Below, one piece after another: positions 24,365-36,059 of a DNA stretch of 60,000 bases (position 1 is its first letter; each line of letters starts with the position of its first letter). The stretch comes from Polytrichum commune (taxonomy: Eukaryota; Streptophyta; Polytrichopsida; Polytrichales; Polytrichaceae). The stretch lies in NCBI GenBank assembly GCA_950295325.1, contig OX485807.1:22913666-22973665 (forward strand), given 5' to 3'. The position numbers and the translations under genes were made by a program. The notes beneath the pieces were generated by a model, which did not search any database, was not told the DNA's origin, and saw only the letters and a list, made by a program, of their open reading frames with translations.

Positions 24365-25942
24365 CTTAGCACATATATTGAAATGAAATGGAAGGGAAGG
24401 GAATGGGCCCCTGAGCAAGCCCACGAAACCCAAACCCATGTGCCGGAAAGTAGGTGGGAGGGTTTAACCAACCTCCAATGATAACACATTAAGATATCCT
24501 CGAGGCTTTGGACAAATCTATTATATATGGAAACATTGTGGTTCAAAAGTGGACAAGACAGACCCAGTGACGTTATAAGCATATGAGTTTGGGCAATTGT
24601 CTTGCGTAGCTGGACAATAATTTTGTAGATCTATCATAACATGGTGGATTTGCATATTCTTTCACCAACGCAAGACGATTGCTTAATCTACTCATATGCC
24701 GGTGTGTGAATGTAGGTCCAATCACCGTGTAGTTTGGTTCTAACCACTTTTACATCACATGTTTCTATGCTACATGATAAATTTCTCAAAGGTCCCTATG
24801 AATGTGGACCTATATGTCAAAATGAAATGAAATGGGGTCGGAATTTAACCAACTTGCGAAACACAAACCCATATGCCTAAGAATAGGTGGGGGGTTTACC
24901 AACCCTCCAATGATTACACATTCACGTACTAAAAGGCTTATGGAAAGGCTTTTTTATTGTCAAAAGGACATGTATTGCAATGAGATTAGCCTATGTGTCC
25001 ACATGATAGATATGTAGACACCATGCTCGGTTCAATAGTAAAAAGCCTTATGTGATTGTTCAAGAGTAAAGAACAAACAATTCACCTTCACACTCTTATA
25101 CCATTTGCATGTCAACTCCTACCACCCTCAAACTTGAAATGACAATCTTTGAACTCGCAAAATTGCTAATTGTGTGAGATGATTCCCAAGCCAATCCAAC
25201 GGGTCAAAAGGTCCTTGGGTTGCAAGTATAAGGTCACACCTTATATCGAAATGAAACTTCAAACTTGCAATTCAAACCGAATCCCACCATCATGGTAATC
25301 ACAAACGTGGCAGCATCTCGGGGGGGGGGGGGGGGGGGGTAGTCATTGGTTGGAGTAGCAATATACGTGTGAACAAATGATAGGGTATTTTAAAAACATG
25401 GGGGCAAAAAATTATAAATGGACTTAAGAGTAATATAGGGTATCAAAAATGGCACTGGACATCTTTAAAGTACTATAGGGTATGGAATAATAGGTAATTT
25501 GGAATTATAAGTAATGCAAGCCATTTTTCTATTAACCCAAAGTAGAAATTTACATAATGATAGCATGTGAAAAAAAGAAGAGAATTGAAAGTTATACCCC
25601 CTTATAAAATAGTGGTTGTTCGCACCTACATCCTTAACTTTTTAACACAGTGTCCCCCCCCCCCCCCCCGAGGGCAGCATAAGGTGGGAGAAGCATTACA
25701 AACCTCCAATGATTACACATTTTTTGGATTGTGATTTTCAATCATATTGTAGAAGGTGCTCTCCAAGGCCAACGGGCTCCAATTTACACACGCCGGTGTA
25801 AAAAAAATTAACACAAGCGTCTCTTTTTCTTTCTTTTCTTGGAAGATGCTCTATTTCATCTTCACCGGTGCCAAATGATACACTACATCGTTTACCCCAA
25901 CTAGTGCATGTTACTATTTGGAGTTATGCAGTGCTACAACTA
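24365..25942. other. Diverged repeats and a 20-base G run
   Basis: A ~110-bp direct repeat occurs at about 24375-24490 and 24815-24925, sharing AACCCAAACCCATGTGCC-like sequence and CCTCCAATGAT.ACACATT; a further CCTCCAATGATTACACATT lies near 25705. Family E-like sequence lies at about 24930-25060. Pure G20 at 25320-25339 and C16 at 25654-25669. No gene. Confidence 0.5.
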
Positions 25943-26162
25943 CACCAAATACGATATTTAGTGTGACTTACTATTTGGATTCACACGGTGGTGCTATATC
26001 TTTTTACTACTGAAATAATTATTTACCAAGTAGAGTTGTCCATGTTCTATAATGTCCAAACTACCAATTCAACATTCATTGGTAAAATATGAGACGTACA
26101 ACAAATAAATATAACACTGCGTAATTCCAAACAGGAAGTCACACTAAATACCATATTTCGTG
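25943..26162. mobile_element. TA-flanked MITE, family C copy 4
   Basis: Bounded by TA on both sides. The left end CACCAAATACGATATTTAGT matches the inverted right end ACTAAATACCATATTTCGTG. Partial repeats of the interior lie on either side (near 25900 and 26200-26310), so an older copy was present before or was duplicated. 220 bases, non-coding. Confidence 0.7.
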
Positions 26163-27727
26163 TAGTTAAGACAGCGAATGTAATCTTTTCTTTTTGTCCA
26201 AGCAAAGTCATTTGTGTTCTATAATGTCCAAACAACCTATTGAACTTTTCGTCCAGTCATTAGTAAGACTTTATTGCACTACGTAACTTCGAATAGTAAC
26301 ACACACTAATTGGGGATCATCGGTGTAGTGTGCACGTGAAAGTCATGCGAGTCCCGACCAACGTGAGAATGACACATGGCGTAATCCGAGGATCCATATA
26401 AACAAAGAAAACTCACAATAAAGAGCCCTCCACATGGGGTAGTTTTTTGTGATGGCTTTAAATTGCAACAACGTACATATATATGGGTGCAATATATACA
26501 CACCTACTACTACTACGACTACTACTATTACTATTACTATTACTAGATATATATATATATAGTAGGTGCCAGTATTCTTGTTCCTTCATTATATCAGAAG
26601 CTTTTAAAGGGGCGAAATAATAACTTGTTGTTAGTGGTGTTTGTTGAAGATCATTCGAGTTGACTTTCACCTAGTGTTATGGAGCTAAGGACTCCCATAA
26701 AGATTCATGTCGTTTGTTGATGGTCTTTGCTTCCCATCTACCATACACCACTACGGATAAGTTTATGGTAGTTGACGGACCAATGCATGGAACATTGTGC
26801 CAAGCCCCTTTTCCCAAATTCCTTGTTCACATCATGTACTCACCACACTAGATAAAATAAATGCTTCTACTATATATATATATATATATATATACATATG
26901 CCACCGTAAATTTCTTTCTACGGCCCACGTACACCTAATTCTCATCCCGAGAGTCAATGTGTTCCTAAGTCAAAATCTACGTTGAGTTTTTAGGAAAATG
27001 ATGAATGTGATCCACACTAGTTTAATACTAAAAACATGAGGATGGGTTTAGGATAGAGAGTGAATGTTGTATTTTGTGTTACTTTATGTGTCTTATATAG
27101 ATATACAAGTGTGTTGGCTGAAAGTTTTGAAGAAGGCTAGGCTAGGGGGAACAACCAGGATCATGGACCCATGTCGATTCCACCTTGACTAGAAAATTAG
27201 TGCGGCCCATGCTGATTATTGCCACACCAGTTTCTTGCCTACATTAATAAGGAATTAGTTAGTGTGTATGTGTGTGTACCAATAATGTAGCTTATAATTA
27301 CACATTAACGTAACTCCCACACCCGTGACTTGTTGATCGACAAGTGCAAACAATGTTGTAGTGGAATTACTATCGAAATCAAAGTAGGAGTTGATTACAA
27401 TAGTAGACTCGTCAACCCACCGTGGCTAGTGCCACTTGTGTGGACTTGACGTGTGATTGAAGTATGTGGGATTCTTTTGGTTTCATGTTTTATTTTTATG
27501 GAGTTTTTTTAGACAAATGAAACAAGTGTCTTCACCAAGGAACGTACAAGGTATGTGGGCAATTTGGGGTCACTCTTCTTTAGTAAACACTTGTGTGACA
27601 ATCTCCAATATTTTGCCCATCTCGACTCGGGAGTATATATGACAATCAACTTGTGTAGAAATAGTTCAAGGGAATACATCAAGGGAGGGGTTGGGTGCCC
27701 TTTCAATGCCCCGGGCGTTGATAAGTA
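26163..27727. other. Intergenic DNA with microsatellites
   Basis: A CTA/ATT trinucleotide tract at about 26500-26545 is followed by a short TA run, a TA run lies at about 26869-26893, and a TG-rich stretch at 27260-27276. No gene or TIR pair recognised. Confidence 0.4.
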
Positions 27728-28071
27728 CACTAAAATATGATATTTAGTGTTGTATGGTATTTAATGTACCTATTGGTAAAACTTTTCGGATGATGCTTCG
27801 TATGAATAAGGGAGCGAATATTGTCATGGATAATGGATGAGTTCATCCATTGGCCCCAAACCCTACCGTCTCTTGTCAGCAACTTCTGATGAAATGTTGT
27901 CATGGATGATTGAAATTTGGATGAAAATCATTGGGTTAGCGACAGTAATTGTCACAAGGAATGACAAATAATGTCGGGTTTACGTTTAGTGTGGGTGACA
28001 CTATACCGCGGTTTACAACTAGTATTGAGCAAGATGATTAGAGTCGGCGACACTAAATATCATAGTTAGTG
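27728..28071. mobile_element. TA-flanked MITE, family C copy 2
   Basis: Left end CACTAAAATATGATATTTAG, right end ACTAAATATCATAGTTAGTG, TA on each side. The interior is the reverse complement of the copy at 3795-4090 (shared GGATGAGTTCATCCAT and CGGTTTACAA), so the two copies are in opposite orientation. 344 bases. Confidence 0.7.
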
Positions 28072-29481
28072 TAGCGTGTTCATTTAGGGTAAAAGGGGCC
28101 CACCTTTGTTAATGGACGGAGGGAGTGTTAATGGAATTAGTGTGGATATATACCCAATCAACGACGCTATGAGAGTTGATGGTTATTTATGGGGAACTTT
28201 AATTGGTCCTTGCTTAATTATTCTCGGATAGTAAAGACCTTCCATGGTGGGCACATTCCTAATGTCAGTTACTTGACCAAGCCCCTGTAACTGTCGAATG
28301 CAATTTTCGCGTCTCGATCTCCATCCCCATTGTCATAATTTTAGGGTTCTTCGTTTATAACATTAGATGCATGGGAATAAGCACAACATATATAGTTACA
28401 TGTATGTAGTGGCTATGTACATTGCTATTCCTTCCCAATGGAAATATTTACAAAAGTTTTTTGCGGATGTGAAACTTTCAAAAGAAAGAAAGAAAGAAGA
28501 TGTTTATACAAACATTTCCCTTGCCTTTTATTGTTATAGGCAAATTATATCCCTAACCACGTATCCCTAACCCTTAATGCACTTGGCCAATCCACAAAGA
28601 GGGAGAGTACACACATAATGTTATTCCGAGTGGAATGGCATGTTCAATCAAAGTGCACGGATGTTGAAAGTAAAGGGTTAATTGCTTTGTATTATGTCCC
28701 GGATCTTGAGTCCCACCAAGTCCAATCATTGTGATTAGTGGAGAGCAAATCCCATTGTTTCTAGGTTTAAACTAGGTCCCGGTTTTAAGTGCAAATATTC
28801 TACATGGCAACAAATGTGAAGCCAAAAAGCGGTTAGCCAACTCCAAGCGCCCAAGGGTAAGTCCCTACTCGGGTCATTGGAATAGTCAAGTGCTTGACCC
28901 TTGAATGACAAAACGTCCTAAAATGTGGCTTTCAACTTCCAATGGATTAATCTTTCTCTTGAAAGAGGTATTTTTAGCGGTTATCTTTCTCACGTACGTG
29001 TACTAGCCATTGAACTTGTCTATCACTTTAGAAGCTTATTCACCCAAAAATAAAAAATAAAATAAAAAAATAAAAAAAAGGTTATCCTCAATGTTGCATG
29101 CAATGTTCATAGTTAACACCAAATTTGGACAATTCTACAACTCCTACAACGTGTGATGTAACTTCCCTTAGCTTTATGTGGGATTTGTGATTCTAGGCAT
29201 TCATATCAAGTATTTCATTAAAGTGAATGAGATTTTTGTTTAAGATGAAATGTTGAAGAAAATATCAAACAATATGGATAATGGGATGATTTTGAACAAC
29301 AACAAAATAGTTATATCCATGTGGATATGATCTTTTGTGACAACCCTTGAGAGTACACTTCTTTAACACATCTTAGAATACGCAATTCCCCCTTTGTCTT
29401 CTAAAGGTTCATCTAAATGTTTATCACTCTCACGCGACTTAACCTTGTCATCATCTAAATATTTAAACCCAAAAGCCACTA
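28072..29481. other. Intergenic DNA, nothing recognised
   Basis: AT-rich, with a poly-A-like AAATAAAA stretch near 29046-29078. Only short open frames are present and no repeat boundary was seen. Confidence 0.35.
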
Positions 29482-29799
29482 CACAAAATATGATATTTAG
29501 TGTTTGACTATATTTAGTGTTGTTACCACCCTACCGTGCTCAACACTAATTTTCAATTCTTTGACAATTAGTGTTAGACATAAATGCTCTACTACCTTCC
29601 CTATTGCCACCTCCCTTATTATATCCTTCTTTTCATATTCTTACTAACATTAAATTCAAACATGTGCCTTCCACATATTACCATAGTTGGCATTCAATGT
29701 TTGAGTTTACATTTAATGTTACTTACTTTCATAGGGTTATTGATATTTAGTGTATTTGTTCGTATTTAGTGTACCAAACACTGAATATCATATTTTGTG
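29482..29799. mobile_element. TA-flanked MITE, family C copy 3
   Basis: Left end CACAAAATATGATATTTAGT, right end ACTGAATATCATATTTTGTG, TA on each side. The interior carries several extra TTTAGTGT/ACACTAA motifs and differs from the other copies. 318 bases. Confidence 0.65.
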
Positions 29800-30244
29800 T
29801 AGTTTACAACTATACTCATTCTTTGGGGATTGTTATGTTGAAATTTTTGCTTTGCTTATTCTACAACCTAATACTATCAAGACAACAACATAAATTTAGC
29901 ATGCGATTATTAATGAAATGTTACTTACTGCAAACGTAAACTGCAAATGATTATTTGTTTCACAATTATGAAGGGGGAAAGAACAAAAAAGAACGTGTTG
30001 TTTTCTCACAAGTGGATAAGAATCGAGATAAGGCTTGGAAAATTGGGAATGTGCAAAATGTATGGGACTTGAGACTTGCATATGAGACTTTCCCATTTAC
30101 ACCATGACATACGACCCCCCCCCCCCCACAAATTACAATTCACTTCTCGATCCCCAAACAAATTGTTGTAGATTCTTACATGGTCCGTTTTCACTTTGCA
30201 CTAAGCTTGAGGGCCCATCAAATGCAAAAGAAATTGGAGTTTGA

Positions 30245-30392
30245 CTTCAGCAAAATGATTGATCATTCTAGAAGAATCTATGAAATGTATATCTTATAGT
30301 AATGAGGAAAATCCGAAACATGTCAACCTGTAACTAGTTGGACTCGGAAACACCAGGACCCCAACCTATTATGCCCCAAAATCTCCCCGGAT
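30245..30392. mobile_element. Fragment of Mutator-like family D (inverted)
   Basis: It ends in CCCAAAATCTCCCCGGATG, the reverse complement of the family D terminus, and contains CATGTCAACCTGTAACTAGT and CGGAAACACCAGGA as in other D copies. The opposite terminus and the usual AACCGGTT pair are not present. Confidence 0.5.
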
Positions 30393-30407
30393 GGCATTGA
30401 GGGCCAC

Positions 30408-30913
30408 CTCACACACGAGCCAAGAGCCGTGACCACGGAATTGTGAGAGCCCGAAAGAAAGTGTCCAAAGGCCGTCCCAAGACACTTCCAAAATCATGTA
30501 GTGTGGTCACGGACCCTCAAGTAGAGTGTGAAGTCATATGTGACCAAGCCCTCCGCCAGATGCTATTTCAATGAATTCCTATTCATGCAGGTCCTCACAC
30601 ATGATAAAATAGGATAAACCAACATTTGTGAACGTTCAGAGTGCCATGGTCTCCCGGTTTTGTGTTAGACCTATCTATCTCCAAGAGGGTGGTTTTTGAA
30701 GATAGTCCAAGTGACCATGAAACACGACCCATTGGATGCTATGTAAGTAGGAATCCGTATAGGCTTTACATCCATCTTGCATTCACTTGCTCCGTTGGTC
30801 CCTCAAGCGTAGTGTGAAGTAGCGAACTTGGACCGGCTCCACCTTTTTCCACCAATGAGAGTGCTTGAAGTGTAATGGTCACGGGCTCTCAGTCTCGTGT
30901 GTGAAAGTGGCTT
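30408..30913. mobile_element. Unclassified TIR element
   Basis: GCCACCTCACACACGAG followed by AGAGCCGTGACCA at the left is mirrored by TGGTCACGGGCTCTCA and CTCGTGTGTGAAAGTGGC at the right, about 35 bp of imperfect inverted repeat. CCCTCAAG.AGTGTGAAGT occurs twice inside. No target duplication identified; non-coding. Confidence 0.55.
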
Positions 30914-30967
30914 TAAGCTCCCATTTATATTTTCTTTAATTAAGTCACCCTGGCAGCCTATCCTTCC

Positions 30968-31395
30968 TTAATCACGACGCAATGTGTTGAAAGCATTGAC
31001 CGAATGGTAAATTATGCGGCGTTTTTTATTCACCATTAATGTCATCATAGTTGTACCAGTCATTCGGTTGGGAAGAAGTAGTAAACAAGTAGGGGCGTTT
31101 AAACTATAAAATTGTGTTGCTTCACTTGATGATGATGATCGAGCTAGTGACCAAAATGATGAAGCTTGGTTGGCATATATCTTGAAGTGTGTCGATTGGG
31201 TACAAAATCTTCGAGACAAAAGAGTGAATAATTAAGTATATGTAAAGTAAGTAGATACTAGCTAGAGAACACAACTATAAGTAAGACCTAATTTGTGGGT
31301 TTGATAGCTAGGATTCTAGGCTTTGACCAAATGCGACGTTTGACCAAAAAAAACATTCGAACAAAAGCAGCCTTTGACCGAGTTATGCTTCGTAA
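30968..31395. other. Spacer, nothing recognised
   Basis: Short open frames of 60-83 codons on either strand without motifs. AT-rich. Confidence 0.3.
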
Positions 31396-31680
31396 GGTAT
31401 GTGGACATTATGTGACCACTCCTCTTAATTGGACAAACTATGTTGGATTGATATTCAACGCTTACATGGCAAGGCTTGTAGTAAAGACATGTTGTGAATA
31501 TCAAAAAGACATGTTTTTGATGGGATTGGAAATGGATACATGACTATGTATTCAAAAGATGGAGTACATCATTTTGGGTTCATTTGTTAGCACATTTGGA
31601 GGGCCTCTACGACAAGTCTATGTGATCACGTGAAGTGAAACACAATCTTCACTTTGACCTTTTACAACTTTTGCATCTCA
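31396..31680. mobile_element. Family E fragment
   Basis: Starts AAGGTATGTGGACATTATGT and continues through CTCTTAATTGGACA, TAGTAAAGACATG and GGAGGGCCTC, in the same orientation as the copy at 16181. The far terminus is not evident. Confidence 0.55.
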
Positions 31681-32036
31681 ATATCTCAATATTGTCTATC
31701 CTATTTTGTCTATCCTGAAACTGTGTATAGGGGTATTGATTTGAAGGTGACGCACGCATGTAACGCATGCTTTCATTGAAAAGTGCATCCCCTAAGATAG
31801 GTGTTGGATTAAGAAAAGTAACCACATAAGGCCCACACGGAGCTTAATCCCTAAATGTTTTAGTAGTCATTCGTCAATTCGTACGTTGTTTGAAACCTTC
31901 AACTTCTTGATTTCAAAAGGAATTTCACCTTCCTATAAAATGGGAATGATTATTTACGGGGTATTTGCAAACCACGTCCATACGGTTGTGATGCTCAAAA
32001 TCCTTATGAGCCTTGTAACTCCAAATTACAAAGAAT

Positions 32037-32900
32037 CCGGCTTCAATCTTTCCGTAAGATAATGAGAAAACAACAATGCCATAACCGAGTGCAAAGTCTT
32101 AAGTCCACTTCTAACACCATGCATGTCCCGTGACCATGACTTTAAAAAAAGCGATTTAGGATTTCTCTCGTGCGGTCATGGCTTACCGGACCACCACCAA
32201 CGATGACCACGATCAAGAAGCCCTAAATCTTCGCCCCTCCTTCCTCTCCTCCCGGGCCTCGGTCGTCACATGTGTAGAAACGGCCCTAAACAAGGTTTTG
32301 CTTGTGGGAGGGAGTTGGGGAGGGAGAAGCGGTTCCAATTTACAAAGGTTTCCAGCTTCAATATTTCCCTAAGATAACGAGAAAACAACAACGCCATAAC
32401 ATCATAGTGCAAAGTCTCAAGTCCACTTTTAACACCGTGTCCCATGACCACATGACTTTAAAAAAAAAACGATTTACAATATCTTTCATGCGGTCATGGC
32501 TTACCGGACCCCCACCCACCGATGACCACAAGAAACCCTAAACCCTCCCCTCGCCTCCGGGCCTTGGTCACCACGTGTGTAGAAACGGCCCCAAATTAGG
32601 GTTTGGCTCGTGCGAGGGGGGTTAGGGAGGGAGAAGTGGTTCCAATTTTCAAAGGTTCGGCTTCAACCTTTCAAAAGACAATGAGCAAACAACAACACCA
32701 TGACATCATAGTGCAAAGTCTCAAGTCCACATTTAACACCGTGTCCCATGACCACATCACTTTTAAAAATAAAAAAAGAAAACGATTTACGATATTTCTC
32801 GTGCGGTCATGGCTTACCGGACCCCCACCCACCGATGACCACAAGAAACCCTAAATCCTCCCCTCGCCTCACCCCTTTCCTCTCCCTCCTTGGTTAGGGT
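32037..32900. repeat. Tandem array, three units of ~307-318 bp
   Basis: GCGGTCATGGCTTACCGGAC recurs at about 32172, 32490 and 32803, and CGGCTTCAA/CAGCTTCAA followed by AACAACA recurs at about 32037, 32351 and 32658. Open frames of 79-83 codons repeat with the unit and are not evidence of coding. The third unit ends near a G16 run (32910-32925). Confidence 0.8.
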
Positions 32901-33399
32901 TTGGCTCGTGGGGGGGGGGGGGGGGCTAGGTTGGTTGGGTATGGAGAAGTGGTTCCTATATAACTTACAAACTTATCCCACCAAGATCTCACGTTGAGAG
33001 AGATTTCTCCCAAGATCTTGCCAGTGTGCTCAAGGATACACACCGCAGACACCCTATATATATAGAGAGAGAGAGGACACGTATATTACATCCCCTTCCC
33101 AAATTACTTACTTACGAGCCTCACTTTAGCTAGGGTGGGTGGGTGAAATTGTAACATGCACAAGTGCGTAATAGGTAGATGGATTAAGCAATTATCACCA
33201 AACAATTTCATCATGTTCATGATTTGGTAGATAAAAACTCCGGTCCCTTTTTAGTAAGGGGCTAGCGTAAATAAAGTGTCCATTCGTAATGTCAATGACC
33301 TGATGCCCACTGGACAAGGGGACATTGGGGCAATACTACTCTCCCCTTTCGAGGATGGGCACTATAATGACACACAATACTAGTTCCTAGCTAGCCACT

Positions 33400-33596
33400 A
33401 GTGCCTTGAAGATACCGGACATGATATCCCCCCAAAGGGCTTTGAGGTACCCATACAACGAGGTCCAAGGACCCCCCCCCCCCCACCATAGTTGGGTGGA
33501 CTAAGGTGGTGAGCACCACGCCGGCATGGGGAATAGAACCCACAACCTCCTCATTGGGGGCCATGAGCCCTAACCACCAAGCCAAGGCCTGTGGTG
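33400..33596 (-). mobile_element. tRNA-derived SINE
   Basis: The minus strand has a pol III A-box-like TGGCTTGGTGG (33584-33574; one mismatch to TRGYNNARNGG) and, 44 bases on, a B-box-like GGTTCTATTCC (33540-33530; one mismatch to GGTTCRANNCC). Spacing and order fit a tRNA-related SINE head. A body with a G13 run follows. No intact cloverleaf is seen, so it is not a working tRNA gene. The 3' tail and target duplication are unclear. Confidence 0.6.
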
Positions 33597-33624
33597 TCTA
33601 TCATGATTTGGTACATCATACTCA

Positions 33625-34165
33625 GGGTTGTTTTACACCTAGAGGCTGGGCCAATTCGTTGTGTAAGAGGCTTGTAATCCTCACTTGTGATTGGTCATAA
33701 GGTTAAAATCGGCCCCAACCCCTTTACACCTAGAGGCGGGGCTGATTTGGTGGTATGCATTTTTTAATCAAAAAATGCATGGTATGACACGGTCCGAGCT
33801 CGTTGAATTGGGTGCACCCAAAATGGAAGGCCAATTCTTGACCTCGGGACCAACATCAAATTTCAATAAAGAAAAATTTTCGTAATAAAATATGATTTTT
33901 AATGAATCATATCCATTGGATTATGTGGACATATGAACGACTCTACGCTAGATTATGCTAGATCCATTGGATTATGGTAGATTTATTGAATCGACCCAAC
34001 TGCTTCTTGGCCCTAAGGCCTTTACATATGGGAAAATTGGCCCCCATTATAATGTTATTATAATGTGTAATGGAGGGCGGCCTCCAACCCAAAAGGGGCT
34101 AAAATTCCATGCAATCGGGCTCAAGGGGAATTGGGCTGGCCTGTAGGTGTAAATTAAAGCGGCCC
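33625..34165. mobile_element. Tourist-like MITE, family A copy 2
   Basis: Starts GGGTTGTTTTACACCTAGAG and ends AAAGCGGCCC. Flanks are TCA (left) and TAA (right), a 3-bp duplication with one change. Interior closely matches copies 1 and 3, including ATCAAAAAATGCATGGTATG. 541 bases; the open frame inside is shared by copies and is not coding evidence. Confidence 0.8.
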
Positions 34166-34196
34166 TAATCATCAGCAAACAATTTCATCATGTTCA

Positions 34197-34427
34197 GTGA
34201 TCGGGGAGATTTTTGGGCATACTAATCGGTTGAGATCCTAGTGTTTGCAAGTCCAACTGGTTACATGTTGACATCCTCTGGTTTTCCTTCATTAAACTGG
34301 GGTATATTCTTCTATAAATTCCTCTAAAATGATCGGTAATTCTCCTGCAATCTTGAATTTCAACCGGTTATTTCTCAAACTCAACCGGTTCATTTGCAAC
34401 TAACAGCCGGTTCTCCCCGATCATCGA
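34197..34427. mobile_element. Mutator-like non-autonomous element, family D copy 1
   Basis: Termini GTGATCGGGGAGA and TCTCCCCGATCATCGA form inverted repeats. Flanks TCATGTTCA (34188-34196) and TCATGTTGA (34428-34436) are a 9-bp duplication with one change, the size made by Mutator-type transposases. A related unoccupied sequence occurs at 33197-33239. Near the right end, AACCGGTT occurs twice about 20 bases apart. 231 bases, non-coding. Confidence 0.75.
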
Positions 34428-35039
34428 TCATGTTGATGATTTGGTACATCATACTCACTCTCTCTCTCTCTCTGGGTTGAGCTAGTATGGGAGAGGGACT
34501 CCATCACTCGTGATGATAAAGTGGGTTTGAGCCAAGGAGGAAAACGACCCATTCATTTAGTAGGACGTTCGTTCAGTTGATGATAAGGCCCTCGACCTCG
34601 TGATTTGGATGTGCATGCTCACACAACCCCGGTAGTGGCTCAAGGGAAAGGCCGTGCGCCAATGGTATAATAATAATAATAATAATGTTCTCCCTCTTTA
34701 GTATGACACGTTTGGGAAACACAAGAGAAAAAGTCGTATTATCGAGGTGTCGTCTTCTCATTACTATGACAAATGGCATAAAGTTGTTGTATTATTGAGG
34801 GAGTATGAAGAACATAAGTAAGATGAGCTTCAAATATATATTGACAACGAGTTTGAGCAGTATAGATGGTGTGAAATTATATATCTTTTTTTGCACTTGG
34901 GAACTATATCAATATCTTTACGCTAAATAAGTTCCCAATGATAAGTGAAGTTCCCAAGTAGCTCCCAAGTGAAGAAAAAAATGTGTATTTTAGATGTACG
35001 TAACATAGAGGAAAGGAGTTTTAACGTTAACTACCTCTT

Positions 35040-35500
35040 TTAACATGACAAGACGACGGAGATTCTAAATGTCGCATTATATATCGAGTGCCGTGGTCGT
35101 GTAAAAAGAGCCGGGAGTTTTGGGACCTTAAAACGTTGGGTCTTGCAAAAATGTGTCGTAATGTCGACGAGGGTGTCACGAGTGTTAACGAGGGTAGGTG
35201 GTAATGAGCTTCTTGAGAAATGGAGAAAAGGCCTTTCCTTTTTAACCTTGTATGTAGATGTATTAGGTAATCGTTCTGCACCGATAACCGGTTCCAATAA
35301 AACGATTACCGGACGTAACCGGTTGGCCGCTTTGTTGAGCCGCGCAGGTGACCTAAACAGTGGGTCACCTGTCACCATAACCGATTTAGATGATCATAAC
35401 CGGCTGGGATGTCGAGGTTATCGTCTACAAACTTGTGTGCTCAGAGCCAATCGTGTAGTGCCACCTTGGCGAAACAAAGCGGCCAACCGGTTACGGTAAG
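35040..35500. other. CG-rich segment with a large imperfect palindrome
   Basis: GTAACCGGTTGGCCGCTTTG at about 35314 is repeated inverted as CAAAGCGGCCAACCGGTTAC at about 35475, with a smaller inverted pair CAGGTGACC/GGGTCACCTG between them. CG dinucleotides are far denser here than in the flanking DNA. Overlapping long frames (35143-35499 plus, 118 codons; 35378-35040 minus, 112 codons) match nothing I know and probably reflect the low TA content. Confidence 0.5.
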
Positions 35501-35509
35501 GTAGATGGG

Positions 35510-35737
35510 CAATGTGTGGGGAGAGTTTTGGGCACAATTTTGAGTGAAAATGTTGGTGTTTTCCAAGTCCATCCGGTTCCGTGTTGGGATCTTTCGGGTC
35601 TTTTTCTTTATCAATTTGAAGTATATTCTTGTAGATTCCTTTAAAGATGATGGGTCGTTTTGGCCTTCAACCGATTACTTCTCAAGCTCAACCGGTTCAT
35701 CAGTGTGGTCATAAGTGGTCGGTTTTTCCCGGTCATT
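35510..35737. mobile_element. Mutator-like non-autonomous element, family D copy 2
   Basis: Flanked by a perfect 9-bp duplication GTAGATGGG (35501-35509 and 35738-35746). Left end CAATGTGTGGGGAGAGTTTT, right end TTTTTCCCGGTCATT. The interior has the family pattern: AAGTCCATCCGGTT, TTCAACCGATTACTTCTCA and CTCAACCGGTTCATC. 228 bases. Confidence 0.8.
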
Positions 35738-35832
35738 GTAGATGGGTCTTTGAAATGGTTACTTTTTTTTTCTTTTTTTTTTCTTTTTTCCGACTAGCCG
35801 CCCACTGCCCCGAGATGTGACACACCAGTGTC

Positions 35833-36056
35833 AGGGGAGAGTTTTGGCCATAGCCGGTCAATGTCCTAGTGTTTCCAAGTCCGACCGGTGACATCTTGAC
35901 ATCTTTGGTTTTTTCTTTATTGATTGGGGGTACATTCCATGGCTTTCTTTGAAATGATGGGTAATTTTTCTGAGGTCTTGAACTTCCACCGGTTATTTTT
36001 CAAACTCAACCGGTTCACCTGTAAAGTAGATGGGTCTTAAGTGGCTTGTTTTTCTT
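35833..36056. mobile_element. Mutator-like family D copy 3
   Basis: Starts TCAGGGGAGAGTTTTGGCC and ends GTTTTTCTTGATCGGAC. The interior matches other D copies (TCCTAGTGTTTCCAAGTCCG, CACCGGTTATTTTTCAAACT, CTCAACCGGTTCACC). No clean target duplication. A C/T-rich stretch precedes it near 35765-35790. Confidence 0.65.
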
Positions 36057-36059
36057 GAT

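Noticed and set aside
32302-32854. Two similar ~80-codon frames (32302-32541 and 32603-32854)
   Set aside because: They repeat because the DNA is a tandem array; no codon-level or domain evidence.
33512-33590. A functional tRNA gene
   Set aside because: Box motifs each have a mismatch and no acceptor/anticodon stems could be folded by eye; a SINE explains it better.
33691-33885. Open frame repeated at 51747-51941 with similar protein
   Set aside because: Similarity comes from family A MITE copies; the frame is not longer than expected and is broken in the first copy.
35040-35499. Overlapping 118- and 112-codon frames on opposite strands
   Set aside because: Both occupy the CG-rich palindrome, where stop codons are rare by composition; neither shows a known motif.
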